Shown: positions 24,523 to 35,709, counted from the stretch's first letter. The stretch: 64,000 bases of DNA from Rhododendron vialii (GCF_030253575.1 NC_080568.1:26043501-26107500), one strand, 5' to 3'. Notes: generated from the letters alone by a model not told the origin. Numbers and translations: made by a program.

Positions 24523-24838
24523 ATGAAGGGCTCAAATATTGGAGTGTTTATTGTGCTAGTGCTGGGCATGGGCATGGGCATGGGCATGGCCGCGAATTTT
24601 TTTTTTTGCTCGGTACATGGCCGCGACTTGCAACATACTAGCTAGCACTGAGCCCGTGCACGCTTGGACGCTATGACAAGCGGGACAGCTTCTTCGGATA
24701 GGTGTTGTAGTGATTTGAAGGAAACAAGAAGATTGTCTTTGCGAGTTCGCCAAGGACCCAACCGTTAGCCAGTAAATCACCTCTCCGAATGCCATCAAAA
24801 TTGCTACCGCTTGTGGGGTGGCCATCCCCACATGTAAA
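24523..24838 (+). pseudogene. A-type nsLTP2 pseudogene (unit 0)
   Basis: Homologous over its whole length to the A genes at 38.7, 48.6 and 58.9 kb, starting MKGSNIGVFIVLVLG. It is dead for several visible reasons. The signal peptide holds four ATGGGC units in a row (24,565-24,588). An extra T-rich piece sits between two copies of ATGGCCGCGA. Frameshifts break the cysteine region, TAC-ATT of the intact genes is now TAA-ATC, and the normal stop is lost. The upstream region also lacks the TATA-containing stretch found before the other A genes (CATTTAGGCTATTGTGTT runs almost directly into the CAACCTAGC leader). Confidence 0.9.
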
Positions 24839-25554
24839 TTAGATATGCCCTACATATTCCTCCCTCTTTATATGTTTACCTATATGAATAAATGTTTCTT
24901 ATTGCGTGGATTGCGCAATAACTCCATGCAATAAGAACATAGATGGTAAGTATATACAAATAGATGCGTCCTCTGGTATCGAATATCGATGTCATCTGCT
25001 TGGATTCAGAGATATGCCCCAGTGATCTTGTTCCCGGTTTTGTTTCAATAAAATCTTAACTTACCAAAGAAAGTGTTGGTTTCAATGAGGGGACTACTAA
25101 CAAGATCATCTTGTTCGCTTCATTAGATAATGAGGTTTTGACGGAGTCACAAAGGGTAACTATGTTTATAGTTAACGTGAACGTAGATGGCATATGCGAC
25201 CACATAATTAATTCTATCGAATGTCAATGAACTAACAAATGTATAAAGTAATGAATTATGTTCATGCTCAATGTGAACAAAGCTCACATAAGCTTTGTAT
25301 GCGATCAAATTTACATGTTCAATGATATATAGTTTCAATATTGTAGTTAAATTGATCGCAATATCAATATTATACACGATATTCCTGACTATTATGAAAG
25401 TGATCGATCAATAACACAAAACATAGAGGTAGTTAAAATGCCCTAACAACTTATTAAATTCGAATTAGTCAACACTAGAAAATTCAATGTCATTTGAAAT
25501 TCTCTCTCTGTCTTTCCAAATATTCCAAAGCAAATCATAAATAAAGATAACAAA

Positions 25555-25630
<76 letters not shown>

Positions 25631-26011
25631 ATAGCCTAACAAAAATGATTTCCCTCATACCCCAAATTACAAGGTTTGTAAAGAAAAGGAAAATTGATAA
25701 ATTCACGTAAAAAATAAACTCTATAGGCATGTAAATACATAAAAATAAAAATAAACCTATCTAGCTAGCCAACTTGGAAGAACTAAATAAAACATAATTA
25801 ATTTTTTTGTCAGCTATCGATGAACTATAAAGCAGATAAATTAATGAACTATGTTCATTGTCAATGTGAACGTAAGATTGCACGCTTTGTTTCCTCTATA
25901 AATTAAGATCCAACTCAAGCCAATTAAATGCACATCCGATCCATAACCAAGTACTACTCCCTCTTCAACTTTTGGGCATCCCAAATTTTAGTTGAGGATA
26001 TAGTGGAAAAA
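24839..26011. other. A-B intergenic spacer, unit 0
   Basis: Homologous to 38,980-40,690 and 48,900-50,660. It starts with the A-gene 3' region, then a GATCGCAATATC / TTCAATGATATATAG block (about 25,160-25,370) that recurs in each unit. No gene. Confidence 0.7.
25557..25627. repeat. (TC)n microsatellite
   Basis: TC run of about 71 bp inside the A-B spacer. Confidence 0.97.
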
Positions 26012-26582
26012 ATGAGGGCATCACAAATTAATGTAGTGTTAGCAGCGGTAGTGCTAGTACTGGTGGTGTTGGGCGATGAAGCAGAGGTGTCCATGGCGGT
26101 TGCTGCAGTGACATGCAGCCCAGAACAACTGGACTCTTGCGAGAAGCCCATCTCGTTCGGCACCCTTCCTTCAGCCGACAACCCTCCTTCAGCCGTCACC
26201 GGAGTTTGGGATAGATTCAAGAGTGACAGAGAAGGGGACACCCAGAAGAGATCGACCGAGAAGCGGAGACTATTACGTAGAAGTCCCCCAGTTAATAATT
26301 GAGGTTCTGCTTCCACTATTTGAGACCTCTAACGAAATTGTCTATGTACTTAATCTATAATGTTTTATATATGCAATATGCATTTTATTTGATAGATCTC
26401 TAATAGTTCTATTAGACAAAATTGCCAAAATTATACAAAATATTATGTATTGAAAGACATAGACAATTTTTTTTGAAGGGCACATGTGTTGAAAATGGAC
26501 AATAAATTTAGAACGGAGGGAGTATGTTACCTCTCCTAATGCCAAGAAAGCTGCTAGAACTTGCCCCCGTCCCCAATTGTTA
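26012..26582 (+). pseudogene. B-type nsLTP2 pseudogene split by foreign sequence
   Basis: The 5' part (26,012-26,180) encodes a B-type signal peptide and start of the mature protein (MRASQINVVLAAVVL, then VTCSPEQLDSCEKPISFGT). The 3' part (26,525-26,582) resumes at VTSPNAKKAARTC and then drifts, losing the last cysteine. Between them the CC and C-X-C region is replaced by about 340 bp of unrelated sequence. Its right end, GAACGGAGGGAG followed by TA, is a Stowaway terminus; the left end is not, so the insertion is composite or rearranged. A TATAAATTAAGATCC promoter (25,897) is still present. As it stands a 97-residue chimera could be read from 26,012 to the stop at 26,302, but it has only two of eight cysteines. 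Confidence 0.88.
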
Positions 26583-26867
26583 ATTAAAGTATTTGGTATT
26601 GCGTACAACGTGGTTGGAGGTGTGGTTGGTAAGGGTGTATCTTTTGTTTTCCTTTATGATAATTATGGTACCATAATAAAGGCAAATAATTTGGTCGTGG
26701 AATGGGGTATTCCTTTGGTCAGTGTTTTCCGCCTTTGCCCATACGTCTTTGTAAAGTCCTGCTATTGCTTTCTAGTTTCTGTTGTTGATCTAAATTCAGT
26801 TGGTAGTGCCATGTTTGGATTTGGAAGGCTGTCAAGTGTTTGTCTTAATTGTATTTCAAGGCAATAA

Positions 26868-26943
<76 letters not shown>

Positions 26944-27309
26944 GTGTGTGTGAAGGACTTGTCGATTTTGACTAACTAACTTGGTTAGGGATCCAGGGGT
27001 TTCAAACGTGTAGACAACCTTTACCCCCAGAGTCCTTGGTTGGTTGCAAAATGATTTTTTTATTATTAATCTTTAAAAATGTTACAAAGATTAAAAAGAT
27101 CATGAAGAAAGGCTTCACAACAAGAGAACCCAAACCTTGACAATCATAAGCCAAGCACGAACCAAAAACGGAAAGAAAAAAAAAAACACCCTTGACAATC
27201 ATAAGCCAAACATGAACCAAATACTATCACTTATTTTTGTGTTTTATGTGTTTTTTTTTTTGCAAAACACATGAAAATAAGAGTAACTATTAACTGTTGA
27301 TGCTAGTTA
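26583..27309. other. B 3' region and spacer, unit 0
   Basis: Homologous to the region after the B genes at 41.0 and 54.9 kb (AAAGTATTTGGTATTGCGTAC...). It contains a (TC)n run at 26,871-26,938, a (TG)n run, and then a GTGAAGGACTTGTCGAT block also seen at 43.34 and 62.27 kb. No gene. Confidence 0.75.
26871..26938. repeat. (TC)n microsatellite
   Basis: TC run of about 68 bp followed by (TG)6-7. Confidence 0.97.
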
Positions 27310-27503
27310 CTCCCTCAGTCCCTCTGTCCCTAAAAGTGTCCCTTACAAAAATACGATTTATTTCCACTGAAATAAAAAAACTAATATAAATCTTTAATTC
27401 ACTGCGAACAGATTGAAAAAATTATACCCGGAAAAACTTTATTTTTCGTTCAAAAATTGCACGTCTTTTTTTAGGAGACACTTATTTAGGAATAGAAGGA
27501 GTA
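27308..27503. mobile_element. Stowaway-like MITE with TA duplication
   Basis: Left end CTCCCTCAGTCCCTCTGTCC and right end ...GGAATAGAAGGAG are the inverted termini of a Stowaway-type (Tc1/mariner) MITE, flanked by TA on both sides (27,308-27,309; 27,502-27,503). About 192 bp. Confidence 0.85.
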
Positions 27504-27532
27504 TGTATTAATATTCTATACATCCACAAACA

Positions 27533-27750
27533 GTTACTCTGTTTGTTCCAAAATGATTGTCCAGTTCGCAAAATGATGACTTAAAAGTAATACATTTTTT
27601 TGAAGAAAAATTCCAAACTTTATTCAAAAATTAAAAGACCTTATTGATATATAGTAAGTTGTTGAGAAAAAATTGAATTTTCTTACAAAAATTTAGTTTT
27701 TTTTTTTAAGAACCCATTTGTAGACCGGATAAACATTTTGGGACATGTCC
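27533..27750. mobile_element. Decayed Stowaway-like MITE
   Basis: GTTTGTTCCAAAATGATTGTCC on the left is mirrored by ACCGGATAAACATTTTGGGACA on the right, a typical Stowaway pair, with A-rich interior. Ends are not exact. Confidence 0.5.
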
Positions 27751-28028
27751 AAACCCCGGCCCAAATAACTGAAGTCAATTTGATGGGGTTGGGCTAGGCC
27801 TGCGATCTCGGGATTGGACATGTCCGATCCGGATAGCAGTACTTGGCACAAATTGAACTTGAACTAACCTGCCTGGAGTCAGTCACACCCACTTCGCGTA
27901 TTCGAAACTCGTATTTCCATTGATGTTTTTCTTTCCTTCACGATAGGATGTTAGTACGCTGGAATGGTTAGATTACTATTGCAAGTCAACGTCATTCTAT
28001 TGACACATTGCATTTAAGCACTCGCTAA

Positions 28029-28835
28029 CGACTGCTCAAGGCCGGCTCAAGACTTTCGGGGGTGAAAACGAACTTCAAAAATGAGGTCTTTAAGCATTTT
28101 TCTGTTGAAAGAAATAAAAATAGCAAATTCGAAACGAATAAAGAATATGTAATTGCTATGGAATGTGCTTTACTATTCCAAAGCTCAAACTAAAGGTACA
28201 CATCTCTCTTAAAAAACAGCACTTTTACACTTTTGAATGATAAAGTGTTGTCAAATACAATCTCCAAGTAAGTAAAGGTGATAAGTTTACTTTACTGATT
28301 ATACTCCATCCGTCTCCTTATTATAGTTCAGTATTCCATTTTGGGCTGTTCCTTAATAAGTGTCCATCTGGTAAAGTTAATGGGTAAAAGTTGGTACATT
28401 GTCTATTTTGTCCCGAAAAGTAGATTTCATTTTGAAAAGTTAGTGAGTAAAAAGTATAATGATGATGGGTAAGTAGGGAAAGTGGAGGAAAAAGTTGATG
28501 TGAAAGATATAATGATAATGTTTTTTTAATAAGCTGGAGTTACGAAGTAGGACATTTAAAAAGGGACGAAGGAAGTAGTTGTTGCTATCCACATCGGTTG
28601 TGTAAGAAAGAAGACTTTTTTAGTTACTATAAATATATATTTGGTGGATCTAGCACGCCTACGTGTAAGAAATGCAAGGTGACTCTTTTGTTTCTAAAGT
28701 TGGGCCTAACACTTTGGTGGGTAAGTGTTGGATAATCATTAATTCCAAATATAACATATAAGGCTAGTCAAATGTGGGGCCGAAAGCAGTCGCTTCCCTG
28801 GCCGGCTTACCCCATGAGCCGGTACTGCGACTGCT
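28029..28835. mobile_element. hAT-like element with 8-bp duplication (empty site known)
   Basis: Element 28,037-28,827 (791 bp) has ends CAAGGCCGGCTCA and, read inward from the right, CAGTACCGGCTCA. An 8-bp direct repeat CGACTGCT flanks it (28,029-28,036; 28,828-28,835). The paralogous block at 22,497-22,504 (CGACCGCT) is an uninterrupted empty site. No transposase is seen. A Stowaway-like MITE is nested inside. Confidence 0.87.
28302..28577. mobile_element. Stowaway-like MITE nested in hAT-like element
   Basis: CTCCATCCGTCTCCTTATTA on the left and GGACATTTAAAAAGGGACGA then AGGAAG on the right form imperfect inverted termini with TA on both sides (28,302-28,303; 28,576-28,577). About 272 bp. 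Confidence 0.75.
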
Positions 28836-29404
28836 TGAATAATAGCTCTGGGTCCAATATTGATGTTTAATGGCACAATTTTTCCAGCCAACTACTAGGA
28901 TAAGTTTGGCCTTAACTACTATTTTCTACAGGCACTGACTTTCTTTTGGAACAAGAAATAGAAGTGCAAGTATATGGAGGGCTCCTGACTAATCGACGTT
29001 TAGCGATTTTTATGTTATGATTTTTTCTTTTATTTTTTGGAATTAATCTTTCATGTAGATGAAAGGAAAAAAAAAGAAGAAAAAAACATAACAATATATA
29101 GGAGTTGACTTTGAAAAAGTCCACATATAAAAAGAAAAAACAAGATAGAGAATATATTTTTTATTCTAGCCATTATCAGTCGGTAACGAACAGTTCCAAA
29201 CTATTTTTAGTTTTAACTGTTTTTTCAATAAATATATGTTTTGTGCTAAATTTTCCACCGGTATCCAGGGTATAGTAGTATTAATTTTTATAATTCCTCC
29301 TATAAAAAATGATGCAAGGAAAATACCACTTTTGTTGTTTGTTTTGGTTGTCTAATTCCTATTCCAACCGCGTGCAATTGTCCAAAATCCCCGACATTTG
29401 CCAA

Positions 29405-29605
29405 ATAAGTTCACTGATTGATGAAAGTATGTTCTTCAATTTTCATGTGATAATTCTAAATATAGGCAAGGGTTGGAGTAACTAAACTTATTTTCATGAG
29501 ATGAAAGTATGTCCAAATAAGTTCACTGATCGATCAAAGTATGTTCTTCATTTTTCATGTGATAATTCTATAAATAGGCAGAGGTTGGAGTAACGGAACT
29601 TAATC
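29405..29605. repeat. Local tandem duplication of about 110 bp
   Basis: The words AAGTTCACTGAT, GATGAAAGTATG, TCATGTGATAATTCTA and ATAGGCA-G-GGTTGGAGTAAC occur twice in the same order (starting about 29,405 and 29,518). The paralogous block at 23,750-23,830 has one copy, so this is a later local duplication. Confidence 0.7.
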
Positions 29606-30763
29606 ATTGATAAACTTATTTTGGTTGCAATGGAATTTTTTTAGCTGTTAGTCAATATATTTGATTTTTGAGGCTCTTCTCTATGGGAGGAATCTGAAAA
29701 ATGAAGTAAAATACTAGACCAACTTCGGAAAAAATTAAGAAAAACAACAAAAAAAAAAAAAAAATCAGTTAGTTTTAAACACTTAAACTTTTTTAGTAAC
29801 TTTTTCCCTTTCAAATTTTCATGTTCAAGACGAATGCTTAATCCCTAAAAGTAAAATACAAAATTGACAAAACTACAAAAAATTCAAAAGTAATCGAAAT
29901 AATTTCCAAACCTAAAGTTCAAAAATATACAAAAATAATCCTAAACGATTTATGCCAAACCTTGTCGATATATATGTGTATAGATATGATTTTATGTAAA
30001 TATATTTCAATATGATGCAAGCACAGTTTTTTCCCCTTAAATTTTCTTTGTTTGTCAATTTGATGGGGAAATCTTTGAAAGTAAGGGCCCGCTTGGATGC
30101 GGGAAAAAAATCAGGGGTAAAAAATAAGAAGGGGGAATAAGATAGTATGGGGTATTAATTTTGATGGGTTGGCCCACATCGATTTGATGTTTATGGAGAG
30201 GGGAAAAAATAGAATGTGGTTTGGATGGGGTATTAAATAGGGGGATAAAATTTGACTTTGTTTGGATGGTTTATAGAATGGGGGAGATAAGAAGGGGTGG
30301 ATGATGGGAAAAGCTGTCAAATGACTATTTTGCCCATGTGCAGTGTTAAATTTGATTATGTATGAAAATAAGTATATACATTCAAAAATCAATATATTAA
30401 ATAAATTTTGGAAAATTGAAAGTATAAAAAGCTAAATGAATTTAAAAATGTATATTCAAAAAATTTTATATTAAAAAACGTTTTTTTTAATGAATGGTAA
30501 GTATTTATTTTTCAATTATTTTGGAATGTGATTTTTTTTACAAAAAAAAGTCAAATTAGGGTAGGTTTGAATGAAAAGTATGATTTTTTTGGTAGAATGG
30601 AGAGTAGAAGTTAGTTGAATGTTGAATTGTGGATATATTATTGAATGGTGGATATGTGGTAGAATAGTTGGTAAATTTTGCTTATAAATAGCAAGTAAAT
30701 TCATTGTCAAACTCATTCAAAAATCTCAATTACAAAACAAGTCTCAGATTTTTTTTTGGTTGT

Positions 30764-31265
30764 ATGGCTGGTCGTCCGCCTCCTCGTCACAATTGGGTTC
30801 AAGTTGAGGAGATCCTGTTGATTTCGGTTCTGAAATCAATGGTAGAGTCCCGATTGTGGACCACCGGGAGTGGACACTTTCGTCCAAGTTACTTGAGCTA
30901 TTTGAAACGTATCATGGACAGTGATTTTCCTGACGCTGGCATTGAGGAATGGCATATTGAAGCGAAGGTAAAGCAGTGGCGTCGTACTTGCTTCATCATT
31001 GTGGACCTAATTGATCGTCCCGGATTTGAATGGGACGCAAGTCAAACCATGGTGGTAGCTGAAGACGATGTTTGGACTTCAATCCTCCAAGTAAGTTTTA
31101 ATATAGTGTTATAAATTTGTTAAGATCAAAATATTTCTTGTTCTTAATTAATTCATTTTGACTTAGGTTAATCGACAAGCTATGGTGGCAAGAGATGTTC
31201 AATTTCCATTGTTTGATGACTGGCGTGTTTGCTTCATTCCCCCTCCCGAAGAGCCAGAGGAATAG
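30764..31265 (+). CDS. Short Myb/SANT-like protein of the Harbinger element, two exons
   Basis: Exon 1 (30,764-31,090) and exon 2 (31,167-31,265) join across a GT-AG intron of 76 bp to give 141 aa. The first 110 residues form a Myb/SANT-like domain of the plant transposon type: W-V-Q-V-E-E, then L, then KVKQWRRTCFIIVDLIDRPG and FEWD, then a DDVW motif. Exon 2 ends with FPLFDDWRVCF, matching FPYFDDWEIIFG of the larger Myb-like protein at 34,565-35,709, so the two are paralogs, but this one lacks the long Ser/Thr/Pro-rich C-terminal part. It lies 0.68 kb inside the left terminus and points inward, opposite to the other genes. Start chosen at MAGRPPPRHNW; an in-frame Met 20 codons earlier lies in AT-rich sequence. 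Confidence 0.8.
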
Positions 31266-31428
31266 GTGTAGATCGCGGAAGAATAAATTGTATTACCCAT
31301 GGTGTGTCATTTGGTGGCTATGTTCATGATGTTGAAACGTAATGTTTGAACGTCTTCAATTTAAAATAATCTTAGAACTTGTCTCTGTTCATAACGTGAT
31401 ATTCTACAGAAACTTAGAACGTTCAAGT

Positions 31429-31758
31429 TCATTCGGAATCGAGAACAAGTGCCAAGAAAATACAACCTACGAAACCTAACAAAAAAAATACAACAAATGT
31501 CTTGCACCCATTGAATTGATGTTCAACTCCCAACGCACTTGCGGATGTGGAATTTTTGTCTTGCAACTTTTTCAAGTTGTATCTCTCCTCGTGAAACTTG
31601 AGCAATGCTTCTTCGGCTGCATCGAATGTCCTGTACCTTTTCGCCATGCTTCCTGAGTATCCATTAACTTGGAGTTGAGCTTCTCCCCAAGTTGTATAGA
31701 TGCCCGGCTTATGCCCAACGAAAACCACCCAATAATAGTCTTTTTCTTCACCTGTCAT
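31429..31758 (-). CDS. ORF with RNase H1 N-terminal (hybrid-binding)-like domain
   Basis: A 109-residue frame. Residues about 8-56 match the small domain found at the N terminus of eukaryotic RNase H1 and in the caulimovirus viroplasmin family (Pfam PF01693 type): YYWVVFVGHKPGIYTTW, EAQLQVNGYSG, then a Lys/Tyr/Phe-rich stretch and AAEEALLKF. In RNase H1 this fold binds RNA/DNA hybrids. Residues about 84-105 (CKTFVVFFLLGFVGCIFLALV) form one hydrophobic, probably membrane-spanning segment, which is not usual next to this domain. The ORF sits between the left Myb-like gene and the repeat-rich middle of the Harbinger element. An upstream exon is possible since the Met is close to an AG/GT-rich stretch. 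Domain call is from pattern recognition only. Confidence 0.68.
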   Translation of the reverse strand: MTGEEKDYYWVVFVGHKPGIYTTWGEAQLQVNGYSGSMAKRYRTFDAAEEALLKFHEERYNLKKLQDKNSTSASALGVEHQFNGCKTFVVFFLLGFVGCIFLALVLDSE

Positions 31759-31849
31759 TGAGTAATCTATTCCAAAACAACATTATAAGTCATGACAAAC
31801 GCATGAATCAAAATGCCTCTTAATCGCAAATAAATAGTTGAAAAGCAAA

Positions 31850-34150
31850 ATTAACGCATTTGGCTCAAATTTCATCATCGCCAATTGACACAATTAGGAC
31901 ACAGACTATGACACAAGTAACAATGGTACCATAAATAGGAGGACTTTTGCAGTCAAATAGCTGGAAACACGTGGCTCAGATTTGTAGACAACTTTTGCAA
32001 GGCACCAGGCTGCAACATGAGTTGCCAAATGACCCTCTCAAACGTTGCCCAGCCTAAGTTCCTAACGTGTCTTGTTAATTTTTCATCATAGCCACACACA
32101 CATACACACACACAAAGGTTTTGGCCTCTTTTTGTGGGTTAAAACTGTAGGTTTTGGCTCAGTTTGTGGTTGCATTTTCGTTTAATACATACAGTTCAGT
32201 TTTGCTTCAGTTCGTGACTCAGAAAACTTTCATCATAGCCAACAAAACATCTAAACAAAAACCTCCAATTTTACCTCAGAAATGCAAGCACCAAACATAA
32301 CCAAACCCCAACAGTTTTCACACATACACAGAGGCCACAAACGTGCAGGTTTTACCCATAAACTGAACCACAAAACTGATCCAAGTACTGCAGTTTTAAA
32401 CCACAAAACTGAACCGAAACCTGTAGGTGTTACTAAATCAGAATCTGTATGGGTTAAAACAGCTGAAAAATACAGCCACAAAACATAAGCAAACCCTGCA
32501 GTTTCATCCACAGAACAGAACCAAATGGCAGCCAAAAACTGTACCACCATACACACACTCATTGACTCATAAAACAGAGGCCACAAACCTGCAGGTTTTA
32601 CTCATAAACTGAACCACAAAATTTAACCAAGCACTGCAGTTTTAAACCACAAAACTGAACCAATCACTGCAGTTTTAAACCACAAATTGAACCAGAAAAC
32701 TGAACCAAGTACTACAGTTTTAAATCACAAACTGAACAAAACCATGCAGAAAAGCTGAACCAACACAGCTTTAAGCCAAAAGCAGCAGTTCTAACCTACC
32801 AACAGTGGCCAAAACCTGCAGCTGTAACCCACAAATACAATACAAAACCTGCAGTTTTGAATGGAACAAACAAAAACCAACACTTGCAGTTTTAAACGAA
32901 ATGAAACACAGGCCAAAACCAGAGCACAGAAACCAACACTTGTAGGCACAAAACCACACCAAAACCTTTAGAAAAATAGAACCAAAATGCTGCAGTTATA
33001 ACACATGAACATAATTAATGCATTTGGCTCAGAGTATAGTTGACAACTTTTTGAGAGAACTAGGCTGCAACACGAGTTGCCAAACGACCCTCTCATATTA
33101 CCCCGCCTAAGTCCTCATTGCGTGTTGTTCAATTTTTATCACAGCCAAAAAAAACCCAGGTTTTGGCCTTTAGTTATGGGTTAAAACTGCAGGTTTTAGC
33201 ACCAGTTTGTGGCTGCATTTTGGTGAGGTTATGGAGGAGATTTTGACTCAGTTTGTGGCTCAGAAAGCTTTCATCATAGCCACCCAAACACATGAACCAA
33301 AATCTACAATATAAACTCACAAATGGAAGCATAAAACAGGACCAAACCCCTGCAGTTTTAACACATTAACAGAGGTCACAAATCTGCAGTTTTGACATAT
33401 AAACGTAGGCCAAAAACCAGCAGCTTTAACCCACTAATGGTGGCCAAAACCTGCAGCTTTAACCCACGAATAGTGGCAAAAACCTCCAGCTTTAACTCAA
33501 AAATGCAAGCAAACTGAACTAAGCACTGCACTTTTAAAGCACAAACTGAACCACCAAACTGAACCAAAACCTGCAGGTTTTAGTGAACCAAAATCTGTGT
33601 GCAGGAAACAGCCCAAAAATGCAGCCACAAAACATAACCAACCCCTGCAGTTTCACACACTCACTCACAAAATTGAATCAAATCATAACCATAACCTCAT
33701 GTTTAAACCAAATCATGCAGTTCTTATCCCACAAAACTGAACCAAATTGTAGGCAGAAAACTGAACCAAACCATGCACAAAAGATGAACCAATTTGCTCC
33801 AGTTTTAACACATAATCATAGGTCACAAATACTGACACAGTTTTATCTAATGTATCGATTTGGCTCAGAAAGCTTTCATCATAGCCACCAATAACCTGCA
33901 GCACTATAACAGAACCAACCCAACAGTTTAAACACACAAGCAAAACCTGCAGTAGATAAGCAGAGCCAACAGTGGCCAAAACCAGCAGTTTTAACCCACC
34001 AATAGTAGTCAAAACCTGCAATTTTAACCCACACATAGAGGCACAAAATCTAAACCAAAACCTGCAGCCATTGCCACACACACACACACACACCTGCTAT
34101 ACTTTTTACCACAGCTCAATAGTGGAATGGGCTCAAACAATACATACAAA
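31850..34150. repeat. Degenerate repeat tract inside the Harbinger element
   Basis: Dozens of imperfect units of the type AACCTGCAGTTTTAACCCAC and AAACTGAACCAAA recur with irregular spacing on the plus strand. In addition, a larger block (about 31,855-32,230: TTTGGCTCAGA...GGCTGCAACA...GAGTTGCCAAA...CATCATAGCCA) is repeated at about 33,010-33,275. Frames of 60-125 codons crossing it reflect the repeat and are not separate genes. A (CA)n run lies near 34,076. Confidence 0.85.
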
Positions 34151-34564
34151 TCAATAGGGTACTCATGGCTGCAACTAATGTTACCCCGCCAAGGTATCTA
34201 TCTTAATGAATAATCCAATTCTATCATCACTGCCCACAAACATAAGTACAATGCATAAGTAACCCATCCAAGGCCTGCATTTGCAACCCATAAACATAAT
34301 CAAACGTAGGCCACGAATACACCATTGTTTTACCATAACATAGCATAAGTAGAATATTGTTTGACGATGAAAGAGAACATAAACACAATATTACAATACA
34401 CTAGGCTGCAAAAGATTGTTCAAACAGCCTCAATGTATCAAAATATGAACAACTAGGGACCAAATATCTACGCGTGATCGATCGGCCTCTTCAAAAAATG
34501 GGCCATATGTGTAAGAGTGAAAGGTCGGCCACTTCAAAAAATTTCTACTACTTCTCCCTCATAG

Positions 34565-35709
34565 CTAAACGGGACCAAAGATTAGACCATCCAGGACGGC
34601 CTCAGCCCAAGCTTGTTTCAAATCCTCGCGAGTGCCATAGAATAGGTCTAGCCTATCTTCAGCCGAACAAATGACGGCACCTAACCTAAATCGTTGGGTA
34701 TCAGTAAGGTCAAGCTTTTCAAGCTCTTTTGGCACTTGTGTGCGGCGAGCGGATACGTCTTTGGAATACCCCATTGCATTGGTCATTTTTTCCATATGGA
34801 CATCACTCTTTTCCAGCCATGCCTCCATGCTTACAGCAAGGGATTCCACATCACCCATCCGTGTCCTCTTCTTCCCCTTTTGAGTTCCGGCATTGGCCGG
34901 AGGTGTGGAGGTCCGGGGAGTGGATGTCGAGAGTGACGCACGACGTGCGGAGTTCAAACTTGTGGAGATCGGAGGTGTGGAGACCGGAGGTGTCGAGACT
35001 GGAGGTGTCGAGTCCAGAGGTGACGAGTCCAAAGGAATTTCATTGGCAACCCCCGAGGGTCCACTTGTGTCGGTGGGATGAAATTCTTCACCGAAGAATG
35101 GATGGTAGAGACCGTCATTCTCCTCCTCTATATCTTCATTATGCACCACATTTTGATGTAGTCGCCCCATTTGTGCAGGAGCCTCCGCTCCACACCCATT
35201 AGCCCTATCCTTTCCAAAGATGATTTCCCAATCATCAAAATAAGGGAAACGCTTCCCACCCACCTCTTTGGCCTTCTTAGGGTTGGCCTACATAAACATT
35301 TCAAGTTTAAGTATATGATCCCATGCCATAACATATCAATTAAAGCATTGGAAGTTACCTCTTCGTAGATTTTCCACACATCATCATCCACGTCAATCCT
35401 TTTGTTGACATGGTCCCACGCAAACCCACTAAGTCCCACAATGTCACATATTTTGGCATATGTTCGTCTCCAATACTTGACTTTGGAGTTAATGTGGGGG
35501 CAGGCCTTAATATTGCTCTCCGGCATGATCTTCGCCATCTCTTTCTCAAGTAACGTGAAAAACCCGGGTTTAAACCCATTATCCGCGCTCCATTTGTCAC
35601 TTATTTCGGCTACCATGCATTTCATGAGGGCATCCTCTTCGGATTTTCTCCACACCCTATGGCTCCTTGAAGCCTTTTTGTTAGGGACATTACCTTGTTG
35701 GGTATCCAT
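34565..35709 (-). CDS. Myb/SANT-like partner protein of PIF/Harbinger, two exons
   Basis: Harbinger transposons need a Myb-like DNA-binding partner that brings the transposase to the DNA and to the nucleus. Exon 1 (35,709-35,359, 117 codons) holds a Myb/SANT-like domain: RVWRKSEEDALMKCM, then NGFKPGFF, LEKEMAKIMP, then HINSKVKYWRRTYAKICDI, GFAWD and DDVWKIYEE. A 71-bp GT-AG intron (35,288-35,358) joins in phase to exon 2 (35,287-34,565): ANPKKAKEVGGKRFPYFDDW..., a linker rich in Ser/Thr/Pro with TPPVST repeats, a basic KGKKRTR (probable nuclear signal) and a Leu-rich C terminus. Total 357 aa, uninterrupted. It is 180 bp downstream of the transposase gene on the same strand. Confidence 0.9.

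Noticed and set aside
32251..34093. Several 60-125-codon frames on the minus strand
   Set aside because: They follow the degenerate TGCAGTTTTAA repeat and read as low-complexity Val/Leu/Gly/Phe sequence with no domain.
35128..35368. Extension of the Myb-like exon 1 frame through 35,358-35,128
   Set aside because: Reading through uses a GT-AG intron and then the wrong frame; splicing gives a continuous FPYFDDW-containing protein instead.
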